From Sphingomonas sp. (GTDB taxonomy: Bacteria > Pseudomonadota > Alphaproteobacteria > Sphingomonadales > Sphingomonadaceae), in NCBI GenBank assembly GCA_013001055.1, contig JABDNH010000007.1:175422-239421 (forward strand): 64,000 bases of DNA, in the 5' to 3' direction. The translations under genes and the position numbers were made by a program. How positions within the stretch are numbered: position 1 is the first letter of the stretch; every line of letters starts with the position of its first letter. The notes beneath the pieces are model-generated. The model was not told the DNA's origin. It worked only from the letters and a program-made list of their open reading frames with translations, and ran no database searches. This document shows, one piece after another, positions 1-9,809 of this stretch.

Positions 1-903
1 GGCCCTTGTGCTCATCGCCGGAATGCAGGCCGCGATCGCCTGCATTTCGTCAAGCTTGCCCGAACAATGCAGCGCCACGTCGTTTCCGGCTTTCACGGTC
101 CTGACCGCGCGTTCTGCGGCATCGCCGTCGAGCGCTTCCATATTGATATCATCGCTCATCAGGAAACCATCGAAGCCGATCCGTTCGCGGATGATATCCC
201 CGATCACGGTAGGTGACTGGCTGGCTACGTTATCGGGGTCCCAGGCGGTGTAGATGACGTGGGCGACCATCCCCATCGGCGCATCGTTGAGCTGCTCGAA
301 CGGGAAAAGGTCGTCGTCGAGTTCGGGGCCGGTTGCCGTGACGGTCGGCGTTTCCTTGTGGCTGTCCACGAGCGCGCGACCATGGCCCGGCATATGTTTG
401 ACAACGCTGACTACGCCTGTCGAATGAAGCCCGCGCATTACCGCGCGACCGAGGCTGGCCACCCACAGCGGATTGCCCGCGAGACTACGGTCGCCGACGA
501 TCTGGTCGGCACCCTGCTGGCGCACATCGAGCACGGGGAGGCAATCCACGTTGATGCCGACATCGGCGAGCATCAGGCCGAGCGCGCGGGCATTGACCCG
601 CGCTGCTTCCAGCGCCGATGACGGTGCCTTGTCGTAAAGCGCTTCGAACACGCCCATCGGCGGAAAGTCCATCCACTCGGGCGCACGCATCCGCGCCACG
701 CGCCCGCCCTCCTGGTCGATCAGGATGGGGACGTCATTACGTCCCGATATGTCCCGCAAGTCATCCGTAAGCGATTTTAATTGCTCACGATTTTCGATAT
801 TGCGAGCGAACAGGATATACCCGCACGCATTGGCGTCCTTGAAGAATGCACGTTCATCGTCACTAAGCGCCGGGCCTTCCAGCCCGTAAATACAGGCCTG
901 CAT
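1..903 (-). CDS. nagZ: beta-N-acetylhexosaminidase NagZ (GH3), 3' end truncated by window edge
   Basis: Minus-strand translation from ATG at 903: [36 protein letters not shown]..., with ILIDQEGGRVARM and VVKHMPGHGRALVDSH GH3 motifs; runs off the window. Not in ORF track because it is open at the edge. Confidence 0.9.
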   Translation of the reverse strand, partial: MQACIYGLEGPALSDDERAFFKDANACGYILFARNIENREQLKSLTDDLRDISGRNDVPILIDQEGGRVARMRAPEWMDFPPMGVFEALYDKAPSSALEAARVNARALGLMLADVGINVDCLPVLDVRQQGADQIVGDRSLAGNPLWVASLGRAVMRGLHSTGVVSVVKHMPGHGRALVDSHKETPTVTATGPELDDDLFPFEQLNDAPMGMVAHVIYTAWDPDNVASQSPTVIGDIIRERIGFDGFLMSDDINMEALDGDAAERAVRTVKAGNDVALHCSGKLDEMQAIAACIPAMSTRA

Positions 904-1571
904 CAGTTGACCAAGACGCAGCTTTCGCCGCCGGCTTTCACGGCATCGCAGGCCGCTATAGCAGTTGCGCGGTCGGGCGCCGCTGCACGTAGGCGATGAT
1001 ACAGCCGACCATTGACACGCGCCGTCGGCACATATTTGTCGAGCGCGGCAACTTCGGGGAAGCGCGACGAGAGCAGCACCCACGCCGCCTCTGCCTGACG
1101 CGCCGAGGTATAGGCCCCCAGCTGGACCAGGACGCCGGCGGGCGCCGCAGTCTCGGCCGGGGTTTCGGCAGGCTGCGTCGCTACCGGTGGTGGAGGTGCA
1201 GGTGTCGGCTCGACCGCGATGACCGGCGTTTCCTCGACCGCCGCAGTATCGATTTCCGAGTAGGTCTCCTCTCCTGCCGAGGTTGCATAGGCGGTCTCGC
1301 TGTCGCCGGCGACATCGAGGCCGCCAGGATCGTCCGGCTGCACCTTGTAGGGGCCCTCGGGCGCGGCGATCAGCTCGGGTTCCCCACCGATCGGCCCGGC
1401 GTCGCGGCCGACGAAAAACATCGTGCCCGCTACCGCCGCCAGCGCGATCAGCACGACCGCGATAAAGGCGATCATCTTGCGCGCGGAGACGGCCGGCGGC
1501 GCGTCCTCGTCATCGACTGCTTCCAGCCAGGGCAGGTCTTCGTCGTAACCGGCGCGGGTTTCCGCCATCAA
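903..1571 (-). CDS. SPOR domain-containing protein (one TM, periplasmic SPOR)
   Basis: ORF with TM segment [23 protein letters not shown], Pro/Glu-rich linker and C-terminal [22 protein letters not shown] repeat; ATGA overlap with nagZ. Confidence 0.8.
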   Translation of the reverse strand: MMAETRAGYDEDLPWLEAVDDEDAPPAVSARKMIAFIAVVLIALAAVAGTMFFVGRDAGPIGGEPELIAAPEGPYKVQPDDPGGLDVAGDSETAYATSAGEETYSEIDTAAVEETPVIAVEPTPAPPPPVATQPAETPAETAAPAGVLVQLGAYTSARQAEAAWVLLSSRFPEVAALDKYVPTARVNGRLYHRLRAAAPDRATAIAACDAVKAGGESCVLVN

Positions 1572-3307
1572 CGCATCTCCTCGGCGGCCTCCACCCCCAT
1601 GATGGCAAGGCCGTTTTTCAGAACCTGCCCTATCGCGCGCGCCAAATAAAGCCGTGCCGCGCTGAGCTCGGGCTGCTGTTCCAATAGAAAACGCTTGGAG
1701 GGATCGTCATTGCCGCGATTCCACGCCGCGTGGAACGCTGCCGCAAGATCGTAGAGATAGAAGGCGATGCGGTGTGGTTCATGTGCCGCTGCCGCCTGTT
1801 CGACGACCCGCGGAAATTGCGCGGCGAATTTAACGACGCCCAGTTCCTCATCGTCAAGAAGCGCCGGATCGGCACCGTCGGCGCTGATGCCCGCTTCCTT
1901 TGCCTTGCGCTCGAGGCTGCAAATCCGCGCATGCGCATATTGCACGTAAAAAACGGGGTTGTCCTTCGAGGCTTCCACCACCTTGGCGAAATCGAACTCG
2001 AGCGGCGCGTCGGCCTTGCGGGTAAGCATCATGAAACGCACCACGTCCTTGCCGACTTCCTCGACAACGTCCGCAAGGGTGACGAAATTGCCCGCGCGCT
2101 TCGACATTTTGATTGGCTCGCCCGCGCGCAGCAGCTTGACCATCTGCACGATCTTCACGTCGAGATCGACGCGGCCATCGGTCAGTGCGGTGACTGCCGA
2201 CTGGATGCGCTTGACCGTCCCGGCATGGTCGGCGCCCCATATATTGACGAGATGGTCCGCCTTCTGCGCCTTTTGCAGGTGATAAGCGCTGTCGGCCCCG
2301 AAATAGGTCCAGCTGCCATCCGACTTGCGCATCGGACGATCCTGGTCGTCGCCAAATTGGGTCGACTTGAACAATGTCAATTCAACGGGCTCCCAATCGT
2401 CGGGCGTCTCTCCCTTGGGCGCTTCGAGCATGCCGGTGTAGATCAGCCCCTTGGCCTTGAGCGTCTCGAGTGCTTCATCGACCTTGCCCGACGCCTGCAA
2501 TTCGGCCTCGGAGGCGAACAGGTCATGATGGATATCAAGCGTCGCCAGGTCGGCGCGAATGCGATCCATCATCAACGCCACTACCCGCGGCTTGAATAGC
2601 GGCAACCACTCACTCTCCGGCGCTGCCTGATAGGTGTCGCCAAATTCATCGACGAGCGCTGCGCCCACGGGTTTCAAGTAATCGCCCGGGTAGAACCCCT
2701 CGGGAATGTCGCCAATATCCTCGCCCAGCGCCTCGCGGTAGCGCAGGTGCGCCGATCGGGCGAGCGTATCGACCTGACTGCCCGCATCGTTGACATAATA
2801 TTCGCGCGTGACCGCATAGCCCGCTGCTTCAAGCAGCGCGGCGAGCGCATCGCCCACGACCGCGCCGCGGCAATGTCCCATATGCATCGGGCCGGTCGGA
2901 TTGGCGCTGACATATTCGACGTTGACGCGCTGCCCGTCACCCATCGCGCTCTTGCCGAAATCGTCGCCGGCGGCATGGATCGTCTTGAGTTCGTCCTGCC
3001 ACACCCCGCAATCGAGCCGGATATTGATAAAACCCGGACCGGCGATATCGACGGTGGTCACGCCGTCCACCGCTTCCAGCTTGGGCGCGATCTTCTCGGC
3101 CAGCGCACGCGGATTGGACTTGGCGTGCTTTGCCAGCACCATCGCGGCATTGGTTGCTAGGTCGCCATGCGCAGGATCGCGCGGTGGCTCGACCGCGATA
3201 TTCTTGCGATCGAGGTCATCCGGCAGGTCGCCGGCCGCGGTCAGTTCATCGAGGATGGTACCAATCGCGGCACCGAAACGAGCATAAAGGGACACGATAT
3301 TTTCCAT
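1568..3307 (-). CDS. argS: arginyl-tRNA synthetase
   Basis: [27 protein letters not shown] (HIGH-type motif), [12 protein letters not shown]; full length 579 aa. Confidence 0.97.
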   Translation of the reverse strand: MENIVSLYARFGAAIGTILDELTAAGDLPDDLDRKNIAVEPPRDPAHGDLATNAAMVLAKHAKSNPRALAEKIAPKLEAVDGVTTVDIAGPGFINIRLDCGVWQDELKTIHAAGDDFGKSAMGDGQRVNVEYVSANPTGPMHMGHCRGAVVGDALAALLEAAGYAVTREYYVNDAGSQVDTLARSAHLRYREALGEDIGDIPEGFYPGDYLKPVGAALVDEFGDTYQAAPESEWLPLFKPRVVALMMDRIRADLATLDIHHDLFASEAELQASGKVDEALETLKAKGLIYTGMLEAPKGETPDDWEPVELTLFKSTQFGDDQDRPMRKSDGSWTYFGADSAYHLQKAQKADHLVNIWGADHAGTVKRIQSAVTALTDGRVDLDVKIVQMVKLLRAGEPIKMSKRAGNFVTLADVVEEVGKDVVRFMMLTRKADAPLEFDFAKVVEASKDNPVFYVQYAHARICSLERKAKEAGISADGADPALLDDEELGVVKFAAQFPRVVEQAAAAHEPHRIAFYLYDLAAAFHAAWNRGNDDPSKRFLLEQQPELSAARLYLARAIGQVLKNGLAIMGVEAAEEMR

Positions 3308-3391
3308 TGAATCTGGTGTTGGCTCGGCCTCTAGCGAATGGCGCCGCCCATCGCAATTGAACCATTTGGCCAGATTGGCCCACTATAGGGC

Positions 3392-3940
3392 ATGAAAAAA
3401 GGGGCAAACCGCGACAAGACACAGGCGCTGACCGCCTACCTGGTGGTCGCGGCGCGCGATGGGAATCGCGGCGCGCTCGGTGACCTGGTGCGTCTCTGGC
3501 ACCCGCGTTTCATCGCCCATGGCTGGCGGTTGACCGGGCGCCGCGAGGCTGCCGAGGATGCGGTGCAATCGGCGTGGCGCGATATCGTGCGCGGCATTGC
3601 AAAGTTGCGCGATGAAAGCGCTTTTGCCCCCTGGGCGTACCGAATCGTGACACGCGCCGCCAAGCGCCAGGCCGGACGCGAGTTGCCGGCCGCCTCCCCC
3701 GATACCGAGATCGAGGACGATCGCGATGGACCGGAGGAGGCCAGTCGACACGCCGAATTGCGCTGCGCCATCCGCGCGCTTCCCGCCGGCCAGCGCGCCG
3801 CCATCGCGCTGCACTATTTCGAGGGCCTGACCGTGGCCGAGACCGCAGTCGCCCTCTCGATTCCCGCAGGAACTGCCAAGACCCGACTCATGCATGCGCG
3901 CGCCAAGTTGCGTGCTTTTTACGAAGGAGACGAGAAATGA
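3392..3940 (+). CDS. ECF-type RNA polymerase sigma factor
   Basis: Sigma-70 region 2 (AAEDAVQSAWRDIVRGIAKLRDESAFAPWAYRIVTRAAKR) and region 4 (LPAGQRAAIALHYFEGLTVAETAVALSIPAGTAKTRLMHARAKLR). Confidence 0.9.
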   Translation: MKKGANRDKTQALTAYLVVAARDGNRGALGDLVRLWHPRFIAHGWRLTGRREAAEDAVQSAWRDIVRGIAKLRDESAFAPWAYRIVTRAAKRQAGRELPAASPDTEIEDDRDGPEEASRHAELRCAIRALPAGQRAAIALHYFEGLTVAETAVALSIPAGTAKTRLMHARAKLRAFYEGDEK

Positions 3941-4305
3941 GCGATATCGACAAGCTGATCGATGACGCGCTCGATGCCGAAGAGCGCGACCTGATGCACC
4001 GTATCGGCGATGAACCTGACTATTTCACCCAAGTCTTCGGTATCTTCCGCGGGAAGACCGGATGGGCATCGGTTGTGCTGGTCGTTGTCCAGCTGCTGAT
4101 GTTCATCGCCGGGGTGTGGATGGCGCTGCGTTTCTTCGACGCCACGAGCCCGCTCGAAGCGCTGCGATGGGGGCTGCCGGCAGCGACGCTAATCCTCATG
4201 GCGCTGATCGTGAAGATGGCCTTCTGGCCACAAATCCACATCCAGCGCCTGTCACAGGAGCTCAAACGGGTCGAACTTCAGCTTGTGCGCTTGCGGAAAG
4301 ACTAG
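3937..4305 (+). CDS. DUF6768-like two-TM membrane protein, translationally coupled to the ECF sigma factor
   Basis: ATGA overlap with sigma gene; soluble N-terminus and two TM helices (WASVVLVVVQLLMFIAGVWMALRFF, LRWGLPAATLILMALIVKMAFW). Confidence 0.65.
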   Translation: MSDIDKLIDDALDAEERDLMHRIGDEPDYFTQVFGIFRGKTGWASVVLVVVQLLMFIAGVWMALRFFDATSPLEALRWGLPAATLILMALIVKMAFWPQIHIQRLSQELKRVELQLVRLRKD

Positions 4306-4838
4306 TTCGAGGCGCCGACTGTGACGATACGAAAATCGGTCGGGCGCGGGCCTGTCGTCACCATCTGGACGGCGGGTCGCGTCTCGGTCGGGTCCGGATC
4401 GATGGCAAAGCCATTGCCGAACGCGAAATGGCTGTGATCGCCTTCGTTGAGGCTTTCGACCAACCGGAAGCCGGCGGCGCGGAAGGCGCGGTCGACCTGG
4501 CGATGTGACACGCCGGGGCGCAAAACGACATCGATCGCGCGGTTGCGCAGGTGGTAGCTGTTGCGCGCGCCGCCGACGCGTCGATTATGCGCAGGGCTAC
4601 GGAAAGTCGACGTCACCCGCCCATACTGGCGCGCGATCGAAACGGCGCCATCGATCTCGAATGCGGCGTCGCGCATCGGTGTCACGATCTTGAGATTGCT
4701 GTCGGTCATGCGCCCGCCATCGACGGTCCGGATGCCGAAATCTGTCGACCGCTGCGTCGGCGCTTCCTGCGCCACTGCCGAACCGGCAACGCCAACAGTC
4801 GCTATGATCGCGAGAATCGCGCGCATATTCCCCTCCAC
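4302..4838 (-). CDS. secreted peptidase M15-like (D-Ala-D-Ala carboxypeptidase fold) protein
   Basis: Signal peptide MRAILAIIATVGVAGSAVAQ; SFRSPAHNRRVGGARNSYHLRNRAIDVVL and EGDHSHFAF motifs typical of peptidase_M15_3. Confidence 0.7.
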   Translation of the reverse strand: MEGNMRAILAIIATVGVAGSAVAQEAPTQRSTDFGIRTVDGGRMTDSNLKIVTPMRDAAFEIDGAVSIARQYGRVTSTFRSPAHNRRVGGARNSYHLRNRAIDVVLRPGVSHRQVDRAFRAAGFRLVESLNEGDHSHFAFGNGFAIDPDPTETRPAVQMVTTGPRPTDFRIVTVGASN

Positions 4839-4885
4839 TGTGTGGAGCTCTGTATAATATAAGTTAACCGATTCGGGAAACCCCG

Positions 4886-6022
4886 TCAGCCCACCAGTGT
4901 CCCGTTAAGGGCCAAGGGAGCCGTTTCGGGGAAGAGAATGCTTCCCACCCGCCGCGGATCGAGATCGAAATGCTGGCCAATTGCAGTCGTGGCCAACGCG
5001 TCGAATCCGGTCGTCGGCAGCACGTCGCGATCCTGGTAAAGCCGCGACAGGCCGGGCCAGTTGCCGCCCACGCGGCCACCCCTAACGCCGCCGCCCAGCA
5101 GCATCGCGAGCGCGCCGGTACCATGATCAGTCCCATTGGTACCGTTCAAGGCGGCTGTCCGCCCGAATTCGGTGGCGACCATCACCAGCGTGTCGGTCCA
5201 CTCCGCGCCAAGGCCAGCCTGCAGCGCGCCGATCAGCGAATCGATCTGACCCAACTGGCCATTGAGACGACCAGGCTGCGCGAAATGCGTGTCCCAGCCA
5301 TCGCTTTCGATCATCAGCACCTTCGCGCCATCCGGGCCTGCCAGCATGCGCGCCGCCAGTTCGCCCAGCGCAGCGCCATTGCGCGCTGCAGAGGCATCCC
5401 CCGCCATTTCGCGCGCCATCTGCGCCTCAGCCCAAAGCGGCCCCAGCTGTGCGTCTTCGGCATAAAGGCTGCCGATCCGGCTCATCAGGTCGTAGCTGGC
5501 ATCAGGCAGGCGTGAGGGTGCATAGCTTGCTACCGGCACGTCGCCGCGCAGTGCCAGCGGCACGGTGGGCGCCAACGCAAGCCCGCGTCCGCCCAGCAGG
5601 CCCACGGTTCGGTTCAGCCAGCCATCCTTCAATTGGTAGGCCTTGGCACCGCCCGTCTCGATGACGTTCTGGGCATCGAAGTGCGACCGGTCGCGATACG
5701 GCGTGGCCACTGCCGGTATGAACAGCGCTTGTCCGGCATCGCTGAGCGCGGCGACATTCGTCATCGCTTCATGGAGCCGGAAGTTGCCATCGACCTTGTG
5801 ACCCGCCATCGCGGCTTCGCCTTGCTCTCGTCGCAAGGCCGTCCAGCGCGGATCGGTCACCGGTGCCAGCGTGGCAAGGCCGTCGGCGGCACCGCGTTGC
5901 AGGATGAAGACAAATCGCTTGTGGGTGTCGGCGTTGGCGCTGCCGGCTACGGCGAGGCCCGGCACAGCAAATGCTCCAAGCCCGACAGCCCCGCTCTTGA
6001 GTATCGTTCTACGATTAAACAT
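4886..6022 (-). CDS. DUF1501 domain-containing protein (Tat-like signal)
   Basis: MFNRRTILKSGAVGLGAFAVPGLAVAG leader; FVFILQRGAADGL, DGWDTHFAQ, VMVATEFGRTAALNGTNGTDHGTGALAMLLGGGVRGGRVGG are DUF1501 hallmarks; start moved to 6022. Confidence 0.85.
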   Translation of the reverse strand: MFNRRTILKSGAVGLGAFAVPGLAVAGSANADTHKRFVFILQRGAADGLATLAPVTDPRWTALRREQGEAAMAGHKVDGNFRLHEAMTNVAALSDAGQALFIPAVATPYRDRSHFDAQNVIETGGAKAYQLKDGWLNRTVGLLGGRGLALAPTVPLALRGDVPVASYAPSRLPDASYDLMSRIGSLYAEDAQLGPLWAEAQMAREMAGDASAARNGAALGELAARMLAGPDGAKVLMIESDGWDTHFAQPGRLNGQLGQIDSLIGALQAGLGAEWTDTLVMVATEFGRTAALNGTNGTDHGTGALAMLLGGGVRGGRVGGNWPGLSRLYQDRDVLPTTGFDALATTAIGQHFDLDPRRVGSILFPETAPLALNGTLVG

Positions 6023-6023
6023 T

Positions 6024-7424
6024 TTATCTCCGCAACATTTCCGGGCTTGCAAGAAAGAGGGCCAGACCGGTAGCCGGGCTCTCGGCGCGACGGATGGCTT
6101 GGGCGCTATTTTCGCTCAGCCTTTCGCCCAGGATGGCAGGCGCGAGCTGACGTGCATCGACCCCTCTCGCGGCCAGATCGGCCACCCGCTGTGCGACTTC
6201 CACGCGGCGCACCAATGCATCGGGTGCTGCCCACGCCGCCGCCTTGTCGTCCCAACCGGCCGGGCTGGGCGGTTGCCAGACAGGCTGGGCGAGTTCGTTC
6301 AGCGCGCCGAACATCACCCGCCCTTCGATCTCGCGTGCGCCCACCGCGCGCAGCGACGCAATCGTCCAGTCCCACGGATCGCGAAATTTTGGCGTTTCGG
6401 TATTCCAGGCTTCAGGGCTGTCGATGATCGCCCGATAAACGGTCGGCAGGTGCCCGTTGCTGTCGAGAAAAGCGCGCTCCAATCGCGCCACCATGCTTGC
6501 CGGCGGGTCATCGGCAGCAAAGTGCCGCGCCAGCTTGGTCGCGATATGCCGAGCCGTCGCAGGATGACGCGCCAGCATTTTCAGCATTGCCTCGCCTTGT
6601 TCACGCCCGTCACTTGCGTAGCCATTACCAAGCAGCGTGCGCGTGCCGGGCTCGTGCATGCCGGCAATGAAGGTGAAGTCGCCGGGTTCGTCTTGGGAGA
6701 AGCGCTGCAACGGCCCGCGCAGCAGTCCTGCCACCGTCCATCCGGTGAGCGCCCGCGCAAGCTCGGTTACATCATCCTGGCTGTATCCCGACCGCACACC
6801 CAGCGTGTGCAACTCTAGGATTTCGCGCGCCAGGTTTTCGTTCAGCCCGCGTTCCTGCCCGCGCCGCCGCGCAAAGCGTGCAAAACGGCTATTGGGGCCG
6901 AGCGAGAATGACTGGTCGAGATAAATCAGCATCGCCGGATGCTGTTCGGCCGCCAATAACAAGTCCTCGAAGCGCCCTAGGACATTGGGGCGGATGGCAT
7001 CGAACTCCATCACCCCCGCCATACCGAAGACCCCGACCTTACGGGCCGAGGTAGCGAAATGGTTCGACCAGAAATGTACCATCCGTTCGATAAAGGGGGT
7101 CTGGGTCGTTAGCGCCGAAGCGGTGCGGCTCTCGATCAGCGCCATGCCGTCGGTCAACATGTTTTGCCGTGCTTGCCGCCGCACTACCTGTTCGGGATCG
7201 TCCATCCCGGTCCCGCTTTCGCGCTCGCGGCGCAGCCTTTCCAGCGTGGCGTAAAAGCTCGCGATCTTGTCCGCGACCTGCCGCCGCGTCGGCGGAGTTC
7301 CGGGCACGGTGGGCTCGAACCAGTCGAGCTGCGCCGCGAGCCATTCGCGCGCATCGCCGTTGGCCTCTTCATCGCCGCGGGGGCCGAGCCCAAAGCGGCC
7401 CATTGCATGTAGCAACTCGGACAT
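6024..7424 (-). CDS. DUF1800 domain-containing protein
   Basis: MVHFWSNHFATSARK, NENLAREILELHTLGVRSGYSQDDVTELARALTGWTV; directly upstream of DUF1501 gene. Confidence 0.87.
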   Translation of the reverse strand: MSELLHAMGRFGLGPRGDEEANGDAREWLAAQLDWFEPTVPGTPPTRRQVADKIASFYATLERLRRERESGTGMDDPEQVVRRQARQNMLTDGMALIESRTASALTTQTPFIERMVHFWSNHFATSARKVGVFGMAGVMEFDAIRPNVLGRFEDLLLAAEQHPAMLIYLDQSFSLGPNSRFARFARRRGQERGLNENLAREILELHTLGVRSGYSQDDVTELARALTGWTVAGLLRGPLQRFSQDEPGDFTFIAGMHEPGTRTLLGNGYASDGREQGEAMLKMLARHPATARHIATKLARHFAADDPPASMVARLERAFLDSNGHLPTVYRAIIDSPEAWNTETPKFRDPWDWTIASLRAVGAREIEGRVMFGALNELAQPVWQPPSPAGWDDKAAAWAAPDALVRRVEVAQRVADLAARGVDARQLAPAILGERLSENSAQAIRRAESPATGLALFLASPEMLRR

Positions 7425-7485
7425 TATCGTCTCCTGTTGCTGCCCTTATGACTGGAAATGGCGGATTTACGCCAGTTTCAAGCTG

Positions 7486-7983
7486 TCACAAAATGTCGCC
7501 GTCGGGGCCGGTGCGCTCGTCCCATTCACCCTCGGCTGCGCGACGCGCGCCATCGACGATGCGCCACTGCCGTTCGAACCACCAGAAAGCGAGGCCTACG
7601 GAGGCGCCGATGATCACCCCGGGGTCCGCCCAAACGAACCCGCCTGGCGGCATCAACCGCTGCCACAACAGGAATAGCAGCATCGAATAGAGGAGGCGTC
7701 CGGCGATCGCCCCCATGATAACCGCGGCAATCGGCACCCACCAGGCGCGCCAGCTGTCCCCGACCGCTTCGGCTGCGGGCAGGCCGAACAGGACGATCCC
7801 AATCGCCGCGATGGGTGTGATGAAAGCAGCGGCCACCAAGTAACCGAGCGCAATCCCCGCCGGGCCACCGAAAAAGAACGTGCCGCCCAGCATGGCCATG
7901 CCAAGCCAGATCGCGGATCCCAGAAAACTTCCGGCCATCGCGGCCATGATGATGGGGCGCTTGGCGGAAAAGGGTCGGGTCAT
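7486..7983 (-). CDS. hypothetical multi-pass membrane protein
   Basis: ATGA overlap with upstream gene; several hydrophobic helices; no family recognised. Confidence 0.6.
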   Translation of the reverse strand: MTRPFSAKRPIIMAAMAGSFLGSAIWLGMAMLGGTFFFGGPAGIALGYLVAAAFITPIAAIGIVLFGLPAAEAVGDSWRAWWVPIAAVIMGAIAGRLLYSMLLFLLWQRLMPPGGFVWADPGVIIGASVGLAFWWFERQWRIVDGARRAAEGEWDERTGPDGDIL

Positions 7984-8648
7984 ACCCCGTTGACCCTCGC
8001 CGGCTTGGCAGCGCGGGCGCGAAGGTCGCGGTTATGATGCACGCGCGTTCCCGGCTTGCTCCAACTCAACATCTTGGCCATCGCCTCGGCAACGACCGAG
8101 GCATCGATCGCCTGAAATTTCTCGAGCGGCCCGCGCAGCAACAGGTTTGTCACCGGCGAGATTAAAATCCCCAACCTCTCCTTGAACCGCCGCTCGGGCC
8201 CACGATCTCCGCGCAGCAGGCCCGGCCGAACGATATCAAGCCGCTGGAACCCGAGCGCCTTCAAATCCTCTTCCATCAGCCCCTTTATCTTGAGGTAGCG
8301 GTTGGAAGAGCCGGCGTTTGCCATACTGGAGGAGACGACGATCAGGTGCCGCGCTCCCGCGGCCTTGGCCGCGCGCGCAAAATTCACCACCGCGTGACGA
8401 TCGATCGCTTCATAGGCCTCCCAGTCGGGTGTCTTGGCCCTGGTTGTTCCGATGGTAGCAATCGCGACATCAATGCGCTCGCCTGCAAGCATCGCCGGCC
8501 ACTCTTCCATGCTACCCAACTTCTCGCGCCAACCGTCGCGCTCGGGCAGCGTTGCGCGACGCGACAGGCTCAGCAGCTCGTGCTTGCCAAGATGGCCCAG
8601 CAAGTGCGAACCGATCAGACCCGAAGAACCAATGAGCGCGATGCGCAT
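7980..8648 (-). CDS. NAD(P)H-binding atypical SDR / NAD-dependent epimerase-like protein
   Basis: MRIALIGSSGLIGSHLLGHL Rossmann motif; VDVAIATIGTTRAKT, LDIVRPGLLRGDR. Confidence 0.75.
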   Translation of the reverse strand: MRIALIGSSGLIGSHLLGHLGKHELLSLSRRATLPERDGWREKLGSMEEWPAMLAGERIDVAIATIGTTRAKTPDWEAYEAIDRHAVVNFARAAKAAGARHLIVVSSSMANAGSSNRYLKIKGLMEEDLKALGFQRLDIVRPGLLRGDRGPERRFKERLGILISPVTNLLLRGPLEKFQAIDASVVAEAMAKMLSWSKPGTRVHHNRDLRARAAKPARVNGV

Positions 8649-8649
8649 G

Positions 8650-9807
8650 CTAGAACCGGTCCTCCAGATCGGTCTTGCCGATCCATTCTTCGTGGCGGGC
8701 GATGGCGAAGGGATCCGTCATGCCGGCAATATAGTCGATGATCCCGCGAAGACGAGCCTCCTCGCCTTCCCCGCGCTGCCAGCCATCGGGAAGTTCGCCA
8801 GGGTTCTCGATAAGATAGTCGGCGAGGTTGGCGATGATGCGATGCGCCTCCACGCGCACCGGCTTGAGCGGCGGGCTGTCGTACAGATTGTCGTAGAGAT
8901 GGCGCTTCAACGCACGTTCCTCGTCGCGCATCCGGTCCGAAAAACCGACAAGCTGGCGGCCCGCTTCGCGCACGTCCGCTGCGGTTTCCACTCCTGCATA
9001 CGTCACGCGCCGCCGCGTTTCGGCGAGCACGTCACCGACCATCGTACCGATCATGTCGCGCACGAGCGCCGCGCGTTTGCGATCGATGTCCAGCCCCGGA
9101 TGACGCGCTTCGATGGCGTCCCAGTGGCGTCTTGGCAATGGCAGTTCGAGCAGAGCATCAAGATCGAGGATCCCGGCGCGCAGACCATCGTCGATGTCAT
9201 GATTGTCGTAGGCAATATCGTCAGCGATCGCCGCCAATTGTGCTTCCAGGCCTGGCCACTTCTGGAGATCGAGCGGATACGCCGCATCGGCCTCGGCGAG
9301 CGCCCAGTGCGGGATGATGACCGGCCCGTTATGCTTGGCGAGACCCTCCAGCATCTCCCATGACAGGTTCAGCCCATCGAAGCCGGGATACGGGCATTCG
9401 AGCAAGCTCAGCAGCCGGATCGAATGCGCATTATGGTCGAACCCGCCAACCGCGACGAGCTTTTCCTCAAGCGCGTCTTCGCCGGCATGACCGAAGGGCG
9501 GATGGCCGAGGTCATGGGCGAGGCACAGCGCTTCGGTCAGGTCCTCGTTCAGCTCCAGCGCGCGGGCCATGGCGCGGCCGATCTGCGCAACTTCCAGGCT
9601 GTGGGTGAGGCGGACCCGGTAGTGATCGCCATCGGGCGCGATGAATACCTGCGTCTTATGGCGCAGGCGGCGAAAGCTGGCCGAATGAATGATGCGATCA
9701 CGATCGCGCTGGAAAGCGTCGCGCGGCCCACGCGGGCCCCGGTCATCTTCGCAATAAAGGCGCCCGCGCGATGCCGCGGGATCAGACGCCAGCCCCCCAA
9801 GCGCCAC
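8650..9807 (-). CDS. dgt: deoxyguanosinetriphosphate triphosphohydrolase-like HD protein
   Basis: RDAFQRDRDRIIHSASFRRLRHKTQVF, TEALCLAHDLGHPPFGHAGEDALEE. GTG start at 9807 proposed (just after the upstream stop); ORF-track ATG at 9852 would overlap the upstream gene by 43 bp. Confidence 0.88.
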   Translation of the reverse strand: MALGGLASDPAASRGRLYCEDDRGPRGPRDAFQRDRDRIIHSASFRRLRHKTQVFIAPDGDHYRVRLTHSLEVAQIGRAMARALELNEDLTEALCLAHDLGHPPFGHAGEDALEEKLVAVGGFDHNAHSIRLLSLLECPYPGFDGLNLSWEMLEGLAKHNGPVIIPHWALAEADAAYPLDLQKWPGLEAQLAAIADDIAYDNHDIDDGLRAGILDLDALLELPLPRRHWDAIEARHPGLDIDRKRAALVRDMIGTMVGDVLAETRRRVTYAGVETAADVREAGRQLVGFSDRMRDEERALKRHLYDNLYDSPPLKPVRVEAHRIIANLADYLIENPGELPDGWQRGEGEEARLRGIIDYIAGMTDPFAIARHEEWIGKTDLEDRF

Positions 9808-9809
9808 GT

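Noticed and set aside
7486-9807. Possible defence island (dgt-type dNTPase next to unknown membrane protein)
   Set aside because: The Dgt homologue matches the housekeeping alphaproteobacterial form and is surrounded by core genes; no mobile-element or defence context.
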